A stretch of DNA of 64,000 nt from Legionella_C sp048541585 (GCF_048541585.1 NZ_CP183303.1:1-64000); one strand, 5' to 3'; positions 8,105-18,336 are shown, counted from the first letter of the stretch. Notes: a model not told the origin generated them from the sequence alone. Translations and numbers: made by a program.

Positions 8105-10342
8105 ATGATGATATCCAATGTTGAGCAAAAATCGCTTACAGAGTTTACTGAAAAAGCTTATCTAGATTATTCTATGTATGTAATTTTAGATAGGGCTTTA
8201 CCTCATATTGCTGACGGTTTAAAACCTGTGCAAAGACGAATTGTCTATGCTATGTCAGAGTTAGGTCTTAAAGCCACCTCTAAGCATAAAAAATCAGCAC
8301 GTACTGTTGGGGACGTGTTAGGTAAATTTCATCCCCATGGTGATGTTGCTTGTTATGAAGCAATGGTGTTAATGGCTCAGCCTTTTTCTTACCGTTACCC
8401 CTTTGTTGATGGGCAAGGAAACTGGGGCTCACCTGATGATCCTAAATCCTTTGCTGCTATGCGTTATACGGAAGCTAGATTATCGAGTTATGCAGATTTA
8501 TTACTATCTGAATTGCAGCAAGGAACAGTTGACTGGGTAGATAATTTTGATGGTACGTTAAAAGAACCTTCTTTATTACCAGCAAGATTGCCGAATGTAT
8601 TATTAAATGGTGCAACTGGTATTGCTGTAGGTATGTCAGCAGATATACTGCCACATAATTTAACTGAAGTAGCTAATGCTTGTACTTATTTGCTGGATCA
8701 TCCAAATGCAAGCTTAGACGCCATCTGTAAACATATAAAAGCACCTGATTTTCCGACTAATGCAGAAATCATTACTCCAAAAAAACAAATTCGTTTAATG
8801 TATGAGACAGGTACTGGCTCTATTAAAATGCGGGCTGTTTATAAAGTAGAACGTCATCAAATTATTATTACAGCATTACCCTATCAAGTTTCCGGGGCAA
8901 AAGTAATAGAGCAGATTGCCACACAAATGCAACAAAAAAAACTGCCTTTGGTAGAAGACTTACGAGACGAGTCTGACCATGAACATCCTACACGTTTAGT
9001 AATTATTCCAAAATCTAATCGGGTCGATATTGAAAGTTTAATGTTACATCTTTTCGCGACTACGGATTTAGAGCGCAGCTATCGTGTTAACTTTAATATG
9101 ATTGGCTTAGACGGTAAGCCTAAAGTAAAAAGTTTATTAACCATTCTAACTGAATGGTTAAGCTTTCGTTTAACTACGGTCGAGAAGCGTCTGCGTTATC
9201 GTTTAAATAAAGTATTAGAACGTATTCATGTTCTTGAAGGTTTACTTATAGCTTTCCTTAATATTGATGAAGTTATTGAAATAATCCGAGAAGATGAAAA
9301 TCCTAAAAAAGGATTAATGGCGCGCTTTAACTTAAGCGAACGACAGGCGGAAGCAATTCTTGAAATAAAACTACGTCATCTAGCTAAACTTGAAGAAATA
9401 AAATTGAAAGCAGAGTTGGATGAATTATCAAAAGAACGAGATTCTATTCAATCTATTTTAGACAATGAAGATGCGTTAAAACAATTGGTTAAAAATGAAA
9501 TTATTGCTGATCGTAATAAATATGGCGATAAACGAAAATCACCTCTAGTTGAGCGAAGTGAAGCGCAGGCTTTAAAAGAAACTGACATTTTACCTAATGA
9601 ACCAATTACCGTTGTTCTATCGGAAAAAGGTTGGATTCGAGCCGCAAAAGGTTATGATGTTAGCGGCCGAGATTTAAATTATAAAGCAAATGATGCTTTT
9701 AAAACTCAAGCGAATGCTCGTACAAATCAACAAATTATTTTTTTTGATAGTGAAGGAAAAGTTTATACTTTACCAGCCCATGTTTTACCTTCAGCACGTG
9801 GTCAAGGTGAGCCTTTAACAGGGAAACTTAACCCTGCTGATGGCGTAACTTTTGAGGCTGTTATTGCTGGTGAGCCAGAAGATCATGTTTTAATTGTTAG
9901 TGATGCTGGCTATGGTTTTATCGCTCAATTAAGTGATTTATATGTTAAAAATCGTAATGGTAAAGCATGCTTAAAATTAACGGCTAATAGCTTAGTTCTA
10001 ACTCCTCGTTTTGTCAGCCAGCGTGAAGCTTTAAGCGTTGCATGTGTAACCAATACAGGCCGTTTATTAGTCTTTTCAGCAGAAGAATTACCTCTTTTAA
10101 ATAAAGGTAAAGGCGTTAAGTTAATTAATATTCCAAGTGCAAAGGCAAGCCTACGTGAAGAGTATTTAATAGATGTGCAAACCTTAGGCAACAAAGATCT
10201 CTTAACGGTGCATGCAGGAAAGCGCCACTATACGCTTAAGCCACAAGATTTAGATCACTATCGCGGGGAGCGTGGCCGTCGCGGTAATTGTTTGCCCCGG
10301 GGCTTACAAAATGTAACTGCGCTGCGGGTAACTGAGTCCTAG
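8105..10342 (+). CDS. parC: DNA topoisomerase IV subunit A
   Basis: ParC is the DNA-cleaving subunit of topoisomerase IV, which unlinks daughter chromosomes together with ParE. The 745-residue protein is close to E. coli ParC in length and follows it closely from EFTEKAYLDYSMYVILDRALP onward. The catalytic tyrosine lies in AAMRYTEARLS (Tyr121). The C-terminal part (about 500-745) forms the beta-pinwheel DNA-wrapping domain. It lacks the strict GyrA-box, which supports ParC rather than GyrA. In the quinolone-resistance region the sequence is HPHGDVACYEA: Val takes the place of E. coli Ser80, while the equivalent of Glu84 is kept. The start at tandem ATG codons is uncertain by one residue. Confidence 0.95.
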   Translation: MMISNVEQKSLTEFTEKAYLDYSMYVILDRALPHIADGLKPVQRRIVYAMSELGLKATSKHKKSARTVGDVLGKFHPHGDVACYEAMVLMAQPFSYRYPFVDGQGNWGSPDDPKSFAAMRYTEARLSSYADLLLSELQQGTVDWVDNFDGTLKEPSLLPARLPNVLLNGATGIAVGMSADILPHNLTEVANACTYLLDHPNASLDAICKHIKAPDFPTNAEIITPKKQIRLMYETGTGSIKMRAVYKVERHQIIITALPYQVSGAKVIEQIATQMQQKKLPLVEDLRDESDHEHPTRLVIIPKSNRVDIESLMLHLFATTDLERSYRVNFNMIGLDGKPKVKSLLTILTEWLSFRLTTVEKRLRYRLNKVLERIHVLEGLLIAFLNIDEVIEIIREDENPKKGLMARFNLSERQAEAILEIKLRHLAKLEEIKLKAELDELSKERDSIQSILDNEDALKQLVKNEIIADRNKYGDKRKSPLVERSEAQALKETDILPNEPITVVLSEKGWIRAAKGYDVSGRDLNYKANDAFKTQANARTNQQIIFFDSEGKVYTLPAHVLPSARGQGEPLTGKLNPADGVTFEAVIAGEPEDHVLIVSDAGYGFIAQLSDLYVKNRNGKACLKLTANSLVLTPRFVSQREALSVACVTNTGRLLVFSAEELPLLNKGKGVKLINIPSAKASLREEYLIDVQTLGNKDLLTVHAGKRHYTLKPQDLDHYRGERGRRGNCLPRGLQNVTALRVTES

Positions 10343-10402
10343 ATTTAGTTACTGTCTGCAACGTATTATTATTTAAATGATACATATAAATGATAAGCTA
10401 AA

Positions 10403-11260
10403 TTATTCTCTTAATAGCTCCGCTAATAGTTTCTTTTGTAATAAGGATAAGGAAGTTAGCGGCAGCGTTTCTACAGAAAGTGCTTTGTATAAGGGTAAGG
10501 TCGATAAATACTTTTGTGCTTTTAAGTGTTTTACTATGGTATTAACATCTCCCCTAGCAAGAGGGCCAGTAAGTGCTGTTGATAAATTGGCTGCATCTTG
10601 AATGTTAGCAAGACTGGTGTGCATTAAACGTGCAATAATAGGTTTAGCTTCTTGCTCTTTAATTCCTACTTCCTTAAACAGGTGTAGAGCTTGCAGAGCT
10701 AAAGTAACTAAATAATTAGAAGCGAAGACCGCTGCAGCATGATAAAGCGGTTTTTTATCAGGCATTATAGTAACAAGGTTAGCGCCTAAGGGTTTAAAAA
10801 GCATAGATAGTACTTGCGTCGCTTGGTTATCTCCTTCAAGCGCGCAGTCACAATTATTAAAGCTATTTTTATCTAATGTATCAGCTCTAAATGCTTTTAA
10901 AGGATGCAAAGAAGCAATAAAACAACCTTGCGCCTGCAATGGTTTTAAAATATCAGAATTTAAAACGCCACTACAGTGAACTGCAATACTTCCAGGTTTA
11001 ATAATTTTTTTACTAGCAAGTTCTAAAACAATTTCTTCAATTACATCATCTGGTGTTGTAATAAAAATAATATCTGCTTGTGGTAAATCGCTTAAATAAG
11101 CAACAGCTTTCCCGCTATTAAGGGTTGAGCAGGCTTGGTTAGCAGTTATAACTTGCTTATTAAAAATTGCCTTTAGCAAATGTCCTGCTGAGCTTAAGCT
11201 AAGAGCAAGGTTTTTTCCTAAGCGTCCTGCACCAATTAGATTAAAATGTAGGGGCTGCAT
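10403..11260 (-). CDS. Rossmann-fold oxidoreductase with DUF2520 domain
   Basis: The 285-residue protein begins with a dinucleotide-binding glycine motif (FNLIGAGRLGKNLALSL, residues about 6-22) and continues as a Rossmann domain with IFITTPDDVIEE near 70 and the typical HCSGVLNSDILKPL near 94. The C-terminal half matches the helical DUF2520 domain that follows Rossmann-like domains in ProC/3-hydroxyisobutyrate-dehydrogenase relatives (PAAVFASNYLVTLAL type, here AAAVFASNYLVTLALQAL). Such proteins are NAD(P)-dependent dehydrogenase homologues of unknown substrate. It is convergent with parC and transcribed alone. The family call is good; the reaction is unknown. Confidence 0.85.
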   Translation of the reverse strand: MQPLHFNLIGAGRLGKNLALSLSSAGHLLKAIFNKQVITANQACSTLNSGKAVAYLSDLPQADIIFITTPDDVIEEIVLELASKKIIKPGSIAVHCSGVLNSDILKPLQAQGCFIASLHPLKAFRADTLDKNSFNNCDCALEGDNQATQVLSMLFKPLGANLVTIMPDKKPLYHAAAVFASNYLVTLALQALHLFKEVGIKEQEAKPIIARLMHTSLANIQDAANLSTALTGPLARGDVNTIVKHLKAQKYLSTLPLYKALSVETLPLTSLSLLQKKLLAELLRE

Positions 11261-11372
11261 GTGTTGAAAGACCTTTGAGCTAGTTATTATTAATTATTCT
11301 ACTCGTTTGTTTAACTTGCATACAGATTTTTTTTTGACTATCTTTAAAAAAAATTCTAGGTTAATAAATGAA

Positions 11373-12845
11373 ATGACTTTAAGGATGAAGTCAGTAATTA
11401 AAAAGATACTTATAATTATACTTTTTTTAAGTAATCATAATTATGCAGAAACCACTTCTGCATTAAAAAGAACTATTACTTTTCAAAATTATTGTAGTTA
11501 TCCCGTTTGGATAGCACTTACGCCAACTTATATTGCAGGAAATAATAAATTTTGTCGTAGTAATAGTGATTGTTTGCGTAACGCTTCCTGCCTTAATAAT
11601 CGATGTGTATACCCAATTCCATTACCTAGAGGTGGCCAAGTAGGCTCACCATGGAAATTGCAAGCGTTTGACCCATTTAATTTTGATAATTCACAAACAC
11701 AGGCGCAAGTTGAGGTATCGCTACAATATTCTATTCCTAATTTTAATCTTCCCTATAGAGGCAGATATCAGTATATAGCTAATATAAGAGCTAGAACTGG
11801 ATGTAGCTTTGTTAAAAGAGATAAAGATAAGCGGGTGTTAGTTTGTGAAACGGGAGAATGTTTGGTTGATAGGAATAATGGTTGTATAAGTGAGACTACA
11901 TATCCAAGTACTCAAGCTAAACTTGTCTTAAATCATAACAAAGTTGATTTCTATGATCTTAGCTTTATTCATGGTATTAATGTTCCCATTGGTATTCAAC
12001 CGGCGGATAATCCACCACCAGCAGAACCTAGCATTCATCAAAATCCTCTATTTTGGTGTGGCAGATTAGGATTTGCTGATGCTCGCAGTATCTTTTTTAA
12101 TTCTCAATTTAACGCGCCAAATTGGTTTGGTTGTAATTGGCAATTTAATCCGCCGTCTTTACCTGTTTATCAAGGTTATAGTAGTGAAGTGTTTTATACA
12201 GTAGTTAAATATAATGTGCCTATTAGATCTTGTTTTTCCTCCAATGATTGTTTAGAGGAGGAGCGTTGTGGTTTTAGTCATTATGATTTACATAAAAATC
12301 GTGATGCTGTGCCGCACTGTGGTAGGCCGATTGCTTTTACAGTTCTAGCTAATATTTGTGCCGCCACTTATGACCAAGGCGCTATTTTACCTAAAAAAGC
12401 ATTAGGCTGTTATAGTGAACCTGGAAATATTGATGCCTTCCGAATGCAGGCTTATGCGCTTTGTGCTTTACCACCAAATGCGCCTCCAACGCTAACAGCC
12501 CCGTCTAATTGTTATGCAAAAGGTAATAATTTACCTAATCCGGATTGTTGTGGCTGTATTAATTGGAGTACGCGTGTTCCATTAGAAATGAACAGTTTTT
12601 GCCAAGTTGGTGATGTAGTAGCAAGACAGCCTAACTTCTGGCAAATTTATATACGCCCTAAACTTGAATGGCTTACTGAGTTTTGTCCTATTGGCTACCT
12701 TTATCCTCATGATCAAGTCCATGCGAGATTTAAGTGTGCTTCTGTAAGAGAACCAGATGAAAACAGCCCAAATTTCTTAAATTATGTGGTTACCTTTTGC
12801 CCAGATAAACAAAATTTATTTGGTTTGAGTAATGATAAATTGTAA
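11373..12845 (+). CDS. Exported cysteine-rich thaumatin-like protein
   Basis: The N-terminus is a clear signal peptide: basic residues, then IKKILIIILFLSNHNYA with likely cleavage before ETTS. The mature part begins TITFQNYCSYPVWIALTP, resembling the first strand of plant thaumatins. A later segment, DFYDLSFIHGINVPIGIQP (about residue 214 of this start), closely resembles the thaumatin signature DxYDVSLVDGxNLPM. About 25 cysteines, many in closely spaced pairs such as NSDCLRNASCLNNRC, suggest many disulfides outside the cytoplasm. The frame is open from 11307. I place the start at the ATG at 11373, which has AGG 12 bases upstream; the ATG at 11385 is an alternative with its AGG too close. A function as secreted glucan-binding protein or effector is only a possibility. 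Confidence 0.75.
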   Translation: MTLRMKSVIKKILIIILFLSNHNYAETTSALKRTITFQNYCSYPVWIALTPTYIAGNNKFCRSNSDCLRNASCLNNRCVYPIPLPRGGQVGSPWKLQAFDPFNFDNSQTQAQVEVSLQYSIPNFNLPYRGRYQYIANIRARTGCSFVKRDKDKRVLVCETGECLVDRNNGCISETTYPSTQAKLVLNHNKVDFYDLSFIHGINVPIGIQPADNPPPAEPSIHQNPLFWCGRLGFADARSIFFNSQFNAPNWFGCNWQFNPPSLPVYQGYSSEVFYTVVKYNVPIRSCFSSNDCLEEERCGFSHYDLHKNRDAVPHCGRPIAFTVLANICAATYDQGAILPKKALGCYSEPGNIDAFRMQAYALCALPPNAPPTLTAPSNCYAKGNNLPNPDCCGCINWSTRVPLEMNSFCQVGDVVARQPNFWQIYIRPKLEWLTEFCPIGYLYPHDQVHARFKCASVREPDENSPNFLNYVVTFCPDKQNLFGLSNDKL

Positions 12846-12925
12846 TTAAATTTTACAAAAAATTAACTTAGTATAAAATACATTTACAGATATACTGCGA
12901 TCTCTTTCCTAAGAATGTAATAATT

Positions 12926-15235
12926 ATGTTGTATATAATTAAAGGAACTAGTGACAAAATTTATAAATTGTTCGGTTTATCAGTGTTGCTAGGCAGTGGC
13001 ACAAAAAGCGCTGATATTGCGAAAGATGTATTTCGTACCTTATATTTTGGTGACAAAGAAAATTGTCAATACCATATCAAAACTTGGCTAGATGGAACTA
13101 AAAGCAATCATAGTTGTTATAGTCAAGGAAATATGTCTGCAGGAAATCTATTTTTTATTTTTGGTTCAGAGCCCTTTATTAAAGAAAATGACGAATTAGA
13201 AAACTATTATCTGAATAAAGTGAACCTTGCTTTTGCTTTTGTAGATCAAAATAAAGAGTTAAATGGTTTAAGCCTATACTACCGCAGAGATGATCCAACG
13301 AAATGGATGATTGGATTAATTAAAAATACAAATTTAATTCCAAGTAAGCGCCAAGTTTATATCTTAACTAGTGTTAATCCAAAATCTTTCGTTAAAGATG
13401 AAAAATTAGGCACGCAACATTTCATTTCAGCTACTGAAAAAAATAACTTTGTCGAAACTTTAAATGATCCTTTTTTAGCTAAGTTTATTAACTTTATTAT
13501 TAAATCAGATGGCCAAATTGAAACTAATGCAGAGGTCATTGGCCAATTTTTAAATTATGTAAGCTTAAATAATGAATTTAAAGAAAATAAAGAGTCATTT
13601 TTATTAAAAGAATCATTACCAGTACTTTTATCTAATCAAGCATTGCAGGTAGCACAACAGCTAGATTTACAATTATCACTTTCTCAGATTAAGCAATGTT
13701 TAGATGAAAAGAGTTTACTTCCGCGCTACTTATGCCAATTAAGACAGTTAAATGTGACAGAGGCAAGAAATTTAGCAAGTCTATTGTTGTCTTTTGAAGA
13801 AGCTAAATTGATAGAGAAGTGGGATATTATTTTAAGCAATGAACAATTAGCAAAGTATTTATTAGAGGCTGCAAATAGTTTAACTGACTCTTTATTAAAA
13901 GATGCTTTTAGTGATGAATTCATTGATTCATTGCTCTTTATTATTAACCAAGATGTATTTAACTTTTTTTATGAAAAAATTAATAAAGCTGGAGGAAAGG
14001 CAAAAGATATTTGGAGTAACCTAGCTTATTTAAGTCAGCTAAAGTGGGAATTACCTAAGGAAGTATTTAAAAAAGAAGTATTGTGTCAATTAATATGTTC
14101 TATAAATGACATTTCTTCTTTAAAAACATTGTTAATTGCAGCGAATGAAATAGATTTAAATTTAGAAAATATTTTTAACCCGTCTACATTTGCGCAATTT
14201 TTAATAGATGGTTTTTATATAAGTCATGTACCTTGGCAAAAATTAATTGAATTAGCAAGAATGTGTCAAACTAAGGAGCAGTCAGAGGTTTGTCATAATT
14301 TAATTAAACTAGGATTAAGTCTAGAAACGATTGAGTTTTGGTTAGCTGCTCCTGGAATGCATTCTATCTTTGCCAACTTATTTAAATATGAAGCAGATAA
14401 GCAAGTTATTCTTACAACACTGGAACTTTTAAAGAGTAAGCCTTTTAATGGAATAAGTAAGATACAACGTAATTTAGAACTATTAAATTTAGCTGAACTA
14501 TCTATTGCGCCTATTTTAAAAGACGATACAAAAGGCAAACAGCTCTTGCAGATAATGCATTTAATTGCCGGACAAGATAAAGCATTGCAACTAAAGCTAG
14601 TAAAAATAGCGTATGGGGTTATTACCACTGATCATGTAGAAGATTTAAAATTTGATTTTAATAATATTTTAAAAAATGAAAAAAATACTCTTTTTATATA
14701 TCAATTTCTTGCTACGCTGCGAATAATAAATTCATTAAAAACTTTATTTCCCGCTAGTAAAGACATGTTAAATTTATTAACGCAGTCAAGTGAAGAGAGG
14801 TTACTATTTTTAAAAGGATTAACGACTCTTGAAAATGAGTGTCATAAAATTAAAAAAAGATTTAAACAAGATTTATCAAATAACTTAGAGGTAATTGAGC
14901 AGGCAGATAGAAATTATCGCCAGAAAATGTATTTAATAATATTCAACCAAATTAGTAATCCTGCCCCAAAAAACAAATTACTCACTGAAATTAAATCAGC
15001 TGAGCGAGATTTTTTAAAAATTGTGGACGTTGACCAGCGCCCATGGCTAAGATATATGCTCGCTGCAATTGCGAATTCCGTAGCATTGTTATTAACAGCG
15101 GGAATAGCTAATATTTATCACTACCGGCAGTCGGGGGATATATTCTTTTTTCAGCGAACTGCAGCTGGTGAAGCAATTAAAAAGTTAGATATTAAAATTA
15201 TGGAGCAACTTAAACCTACTACGATAACTACTTAA
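12926..15235 (+). CDS. Large orphan protein with C-terminal membrane segment, candidate secreted effector
   Basis: I do not recognise a family for this 769-residue protein. It has no signal peptide. Most of it (about 200-700) reads as helical, leucine- and lysine-rich repeats without clear motifs. One hydrophobic segment lies near the end (ANSVALLLTAGIANIYHY, about 713-730), followed by SGDIFFFQRTAAGEA. I recall a similar pattern of a hydrophobic stretch followed by a Gly...FFF...T tail from several Legionella orphan proteins, which suggests a membrane-anchored translocated protein, but this is inference from memory. It sits downstream of the thaumatin-like gene and upstream of the LepB-like gene in an island of large unknown proteins. 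Confidence 0.6.
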   Translation: MLYIIKGTSDKIYKLFGLSVLLGSGTKSADIAKDVFRTLYFGDKENCQYHIKTWLDGTKSNHSCYSQGNMSAGNLFFIFGSEPFIKENDELENYYLNKVNLAFAFVDQNKELNGLSLYYRRDDPTKWMIGLIKNTNLIPSKRQVYILTSVNPKSFVKDEKLGTQHFISATEKNNFVETLNDPFLAKFINFIIKSDGQIETNAEVIGQFLNYVSLNNEFKENKESFLLKESLPVLLSNQALQVAQQLDLQLSLSQIKQCLDEKSLLPRYLCQLRQLNVTEARNLASLLLSFEEAKLIEKWDIILSNEQLAKYLLEAANSLTDSLLKDAFSDEFIDSLLFIINQDVFNFFYEKINKAGGKAKDIWSNLAYLSQLKWELPKEVFKKEVLCQLICSINDISSLKTLLIAANEIDLNLENIFNPSTFAQFLIDGFYISHVPWQKLIELARMCQTKEQSEVCHNLIKLGLSLETIEFWLAAPGMHSIFANLFKYEADKQVILTTLELLKSKPFNGISKIQRNLELLNLAELSIAPILKDDTKGKQLLQIMHLIAGQDKALQLKLVKIAYGVITTDHVEDLKFDFNNILKNEKNTLFIYQFLATLRIINSLKTLFPASKDMLNLLTQSSEERLLFLKGLTTLENECHKIKKRFKQDLSNNLEVIEQADRNYRQKMYLIIFNQISNPAPKNKLLTEIKSAERDFLKIVDVDQRPWLRYMLAAIANSVALLLTAGIANIYHYRQSGDIFFFQRTAAGEAIKKLDIKIMEQLKPTTITT

Positions 15236-15579
15236 TAAGCCATCTCACCATATTACTACAATACCTTGATTCAACTCAGGAGTTTTCATAAGGAATCTAA
15301 TGTTTTATTAATTTGATGATGTAATAATTGTTGTTAAGAATTTACCATCATTTTTATAAAAAAGTGCTAATATCATTATTACAATGAGTAAATTTAAGGT
15401 ATTATTTTTTAAGCACATTTAATCTAAAATAAACATTGGTAGTCAGTGAATGATTAGTATGTTAGCAATTCTTTTTAAGTCGGTGCATGTTTGTTATTAA
15501 AAATACTATTGAACAAATCTGCATTTTCTGCTTAATATGAATATATTCTGCTGATACCAGAAAATAAGGAAATAGAGCC
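15236..15579. other. Intergenic region upstream of the LepB-like gene
   Basis: This 344-base AT-rich region separates two large plus-strand genes and must hold the promoter of the second. A ribosome site AAGGA lies at 15567-15571. I looked for tandem TTAAT-type (PmrA) and GTAAA-type (CpxR) boxes that control Legionella effector genes and found none that was convincing. No RNA gene is seen. Confidence 0.4.
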
Positions 15580-18336
15580 ATGCCTTTGCCAAGTAAGGCT
15601 TTACGATATGGCCAGTTAAAGTTTAAAAGCGCCGGAGAAGCGGTGCCTACCTCAGGCCATGAAGTTTTCAAAGTCGAATTTGTCGACGCAGCTGGCGAGA
15701 CAAAAAAAGGATTTTATAAACCTCTCGCCTCTTCATATCCCCGTATTCTGGCTGAGTATTCGGTTGCCAGTAGCGTTTTTATGGGTACCCTCGTTGATCG
15801 CGTTGCCGAAGAGCGACTTGTATTAAATGATCAAGATGAGGTTATTGGAACTATATCAATCGCTATCCCGAATTTTAGGCCTCTACAGCAATGGAGTGAT
15901 TCTACGTCGTCGAATCCGCAAGAAAAAGAACTAATTTGCCCAAGTGTAGAATCGCTCTTACAAAATAATTTTGCTGAATTATTAGTCTTGATGTGGATTA
16001 TTGGAGAAGATGATGGCCACCCTGGTAACGTATCCACTTTAGGTTTAATTGATGGTGATATGCGTTTATATGATATTACCTATATTATGAAAGGCGGCCG
16101 ATTAAGTGATAGTTTTTTAAAAGCGCCACCAGAGCAATTAATGCGGTTGAAAAGATGGCATTTAGACAATTTCCCTATATCGCTTCCTGGAACACATTCC
16201 CCTGCAAGGACAATTCCTGCTAATGGTAATGTCATTAAGGTTTATAAAAATTATGCTGAATTTCAAAAACTAGCGAGTAATCCATCATTGCGTATTGAAG
16301 ATGGTAAAATTTCATTTCAGGATCAATTATTCAGTGCACTACTAAAACAATTAATTGGTTTTGATCCAGAAATGTTACGCTCTCGGCTTGAACATTATTT
16401 TGGTGATATAAAATTTAACTATAGTTGCTTAGATGAAAAACAAAGAACTGCCTTAGCAAAAATACATCCAAACTTTTTCCAACCGGTGTTTGAAGAGCAA
16501 GAAACTTTTGTTGATCACATTATGAAAGTTTTTAATGAACGTTATCAACAATTATATCGAGCAGTCGTTTTTTATACTGGTTGTCCTCAAAACGAAAGTA
16601 ATACAGCAGTGATTGCTTTTAGTGATTATTTACGTAATAAACCGTCTGCTTTTAGCCAGATTATAACGCAAGCAGAAGAGAAAAATAAAAAAATGGAACA
16701 AGCTTGGAGCTGTGTTTACCCTAGTTCTGAAAATAGTTCTAATGAAAATATTGATGCAGATTTTACTCATATTAAAAAATCTATAGATGTTGATGCCTGT
16801 GTATTTAAACCTACTGCTCGATTTAATTTAGTAAAAATGGAACAAAGGTATCATCAAGTTTGGCGTGATTCACTTATTTTCTTAATTAAAGATAGCTTAG
16901 CGGATGCTCAGCAATTAACTGAAAATTTAATCAAAGAATTACAACGTAAGCCAATTACTCTACCATCCTTAGAAAAAAATAAAATAGCCTTAGATGATGT
17001 CAATTTAATTAAAAGTACTCAACTTTTAGAAGAGAAGGATTTTGATATTGATTCAGTTCCTATTGAGTGTGATAAAGAAAATAGTATCTTGTTAGGATTA
17101 AAAGAGCTGCTTAAATTTAGAGAAAGTTTAAAACAGGCTGCTTTAGATTATTATAAATTAGAAAAAGATGAGTTGACGCTAGAAAAAAATCAAATATTTT
17201 GCCGAAAAGTTTCTATGGCAATAGAAAATTATGAGGCTAATATTTATAAATGTTTTGCTGGCACAGGCTGGATTAAGATATTTGGCGCATTGATGACTAA
17301 AATCTATGATCTATATGGAAACTTTAATTTTCAAAGGCACTTAAATTCTGCAGATGTGTCTATGGACAATAAAGTTAGGTATAATTATGCAGCTCTCTTA
17401 AATGTTCCTCATACTGAAGAGCATGTGATGTCAGCAGCAATTAAAGCACTATTTGATTGGGTAAATAGGCTTGATGAAGATACCTTCAAAGATACCGTAT
17501 CAAACATTATTTCAGGCTGCTACACAGCAAGTACATACAATTTCTTATCTAATCGTAATCGTGAAAAACCGGTAAAGCTATTCTTAAAGAAACCTAGCAC
17601 AGAAGATAATGCTAATAAATTAGCATTTATCTTAAGCTCTGGTGGGCATGCAAGTACATCTTTAAATACGCAATTGATAAAAAATTTAATGGAAATTTTT
17701 ATCAGTAGAACGATTAATGGTTCTAATGCTGACAATACGGAAGATGAAACTCGTAACGCCATAGATGTTAATTTAATTAGTGTTGAATATGCTTGTGATC
17801 GAGGTACATTTGATGATTATACGTACACACTACGAGCTATTAAATATGCAAAAGAAGATGCACGGTTTAGCCATTTATATTCAAAAGATTCTTTAACTCG
17901 CTTTAACAAGTGGATGTATAAATGGGTTGATAGTTTAGAGCGAAAACAATTTGATTGCATATTAAAAGAAGCATTAAATCAATATCAACCTTATAGTTGG
18001 AATTGGTTTAGTACAAAAAGTCGAAGTGAGGAAATATATAAAGCTTTAAATGATAAGCATCACTCTAATTCAGGAATTTTAGCTAATCTATTTACTCAAG
18101 GACAGATTAAGAGTGGCTCGTTTAATACGATTTTATTTAATATTTTATTAAATAAAATGCAAACAGCTATTTCAATTGGCAAAATTCAAGATCCAAATGC
18201 GCAACTTATTATGCAAGTTGCTAACAATGATAGCCATTTGCAATATTATCTACAGTGTTTAGCAGATTATGCCAAACATCAAACTTATGAATCACACCCT
18301 CTATTAACAGAGCATACAACGGTAGCTGTTTTATAA
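15580..18336 (+). CDS. LepB-like effector candidate with lipid-kinase motif set
   Basis: The N-terminal 200 residues of this 918-residue protein carry a phosphatidylinositol-kinase-like motif set. Lys47 in KGFYKPL may be the nucleotide-binding lysine. GEDDGHPGN (residues 142-150) corresponds to the catalytic loop (compare GDRHPSN in PI kinases), and LYDITY with Asp165 corresponds to the metal-binding DFG position. This arrangement is known from the N-terminal domain of the Legionella effector LepB, a lipid kinase with a separate Rab GAP domain, and from related Legionella proteins. I cannot recognise the LepB Rab-GAP domain in the rest, which is helical with FKPTARFNL near 410. There is no signal peptide or membrane segment. 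The gene ends tail-to-tail with the next, overlapping it by 6 bases. Confidence 0.7.
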   Translation: MPLPSKALRYGQLKFKSAGEAVPTSGHEVFKVEFVDAAGETKKGFYKPLASSYPRILAEYSVASSVFMGTLVDRVAEERLVLNDQDEVIGTISIAIPNFRPLQQWSDSTSSNPQEKELICPSVESLLQNNFAELLVLMWIIGEDDGHPGNVSTLGLIDGDMRLYDITYIMKGGRLSDSFLKAPPEQLMRLKRWHLDNFPISLPGTHSPARTIPANGNVIKVYKNYAEFQKLASNPSLRIEDGKISFQDQLFSALLKQLIGFDPEMLRSRLEHYFGDIKFNYSCLDEKQRTALAKIHPNFFQPVFEEQETFVDHIMKVFNERYQQLYRAVVFYTGCPQNESNTAVIAFSDYLRNKPSAFSQIITQAEEKNKKMEQAWSCVYPSSENSSNENIDADFTHIKKSIDVDACVFKPTARFNLVKMEQRYHQVWRDSLIFLIKDSLADAQQLTENLIKELQRKPITLPSLEKNKIALDDVNLIKSTQLLEEKDFDIDSVPIECDKENSILLGLKELLKFRESLKQAALDYYKLEKDELTLEKNQIFCRKVSMAIENYEANIYKCFAGTGWIKIFGALMTKIYDLYGNFNFQRHLNSADVSMDNKVRYNYAALLNVPHTEEHVMSAAIKALFDWVNRLDEDTFKDTVSNIISGCYTASTYNFLSNRNREKPVKLFLKKPSTEDNANKLAFILSSGGHASTSLNTQLIKNLMEIFISRTINGSNADNTEDETRNAIDVNLISVEYACDRGTFDDYTYTLRAIKYAKEDARFSHLYSKDSLTRFNKWMYKWVDSLERKQFDCILKEALNQYQPYSWNWFSTKSRSEEIYKALNDKHHSNSGILANLFTQGQIKSGSFNTILFNILLNKMQTAISIGKIQDPNAQLIMQVANNDSHLQYYLQCLADYAKHQTYESHPLLTEHTTVAVL

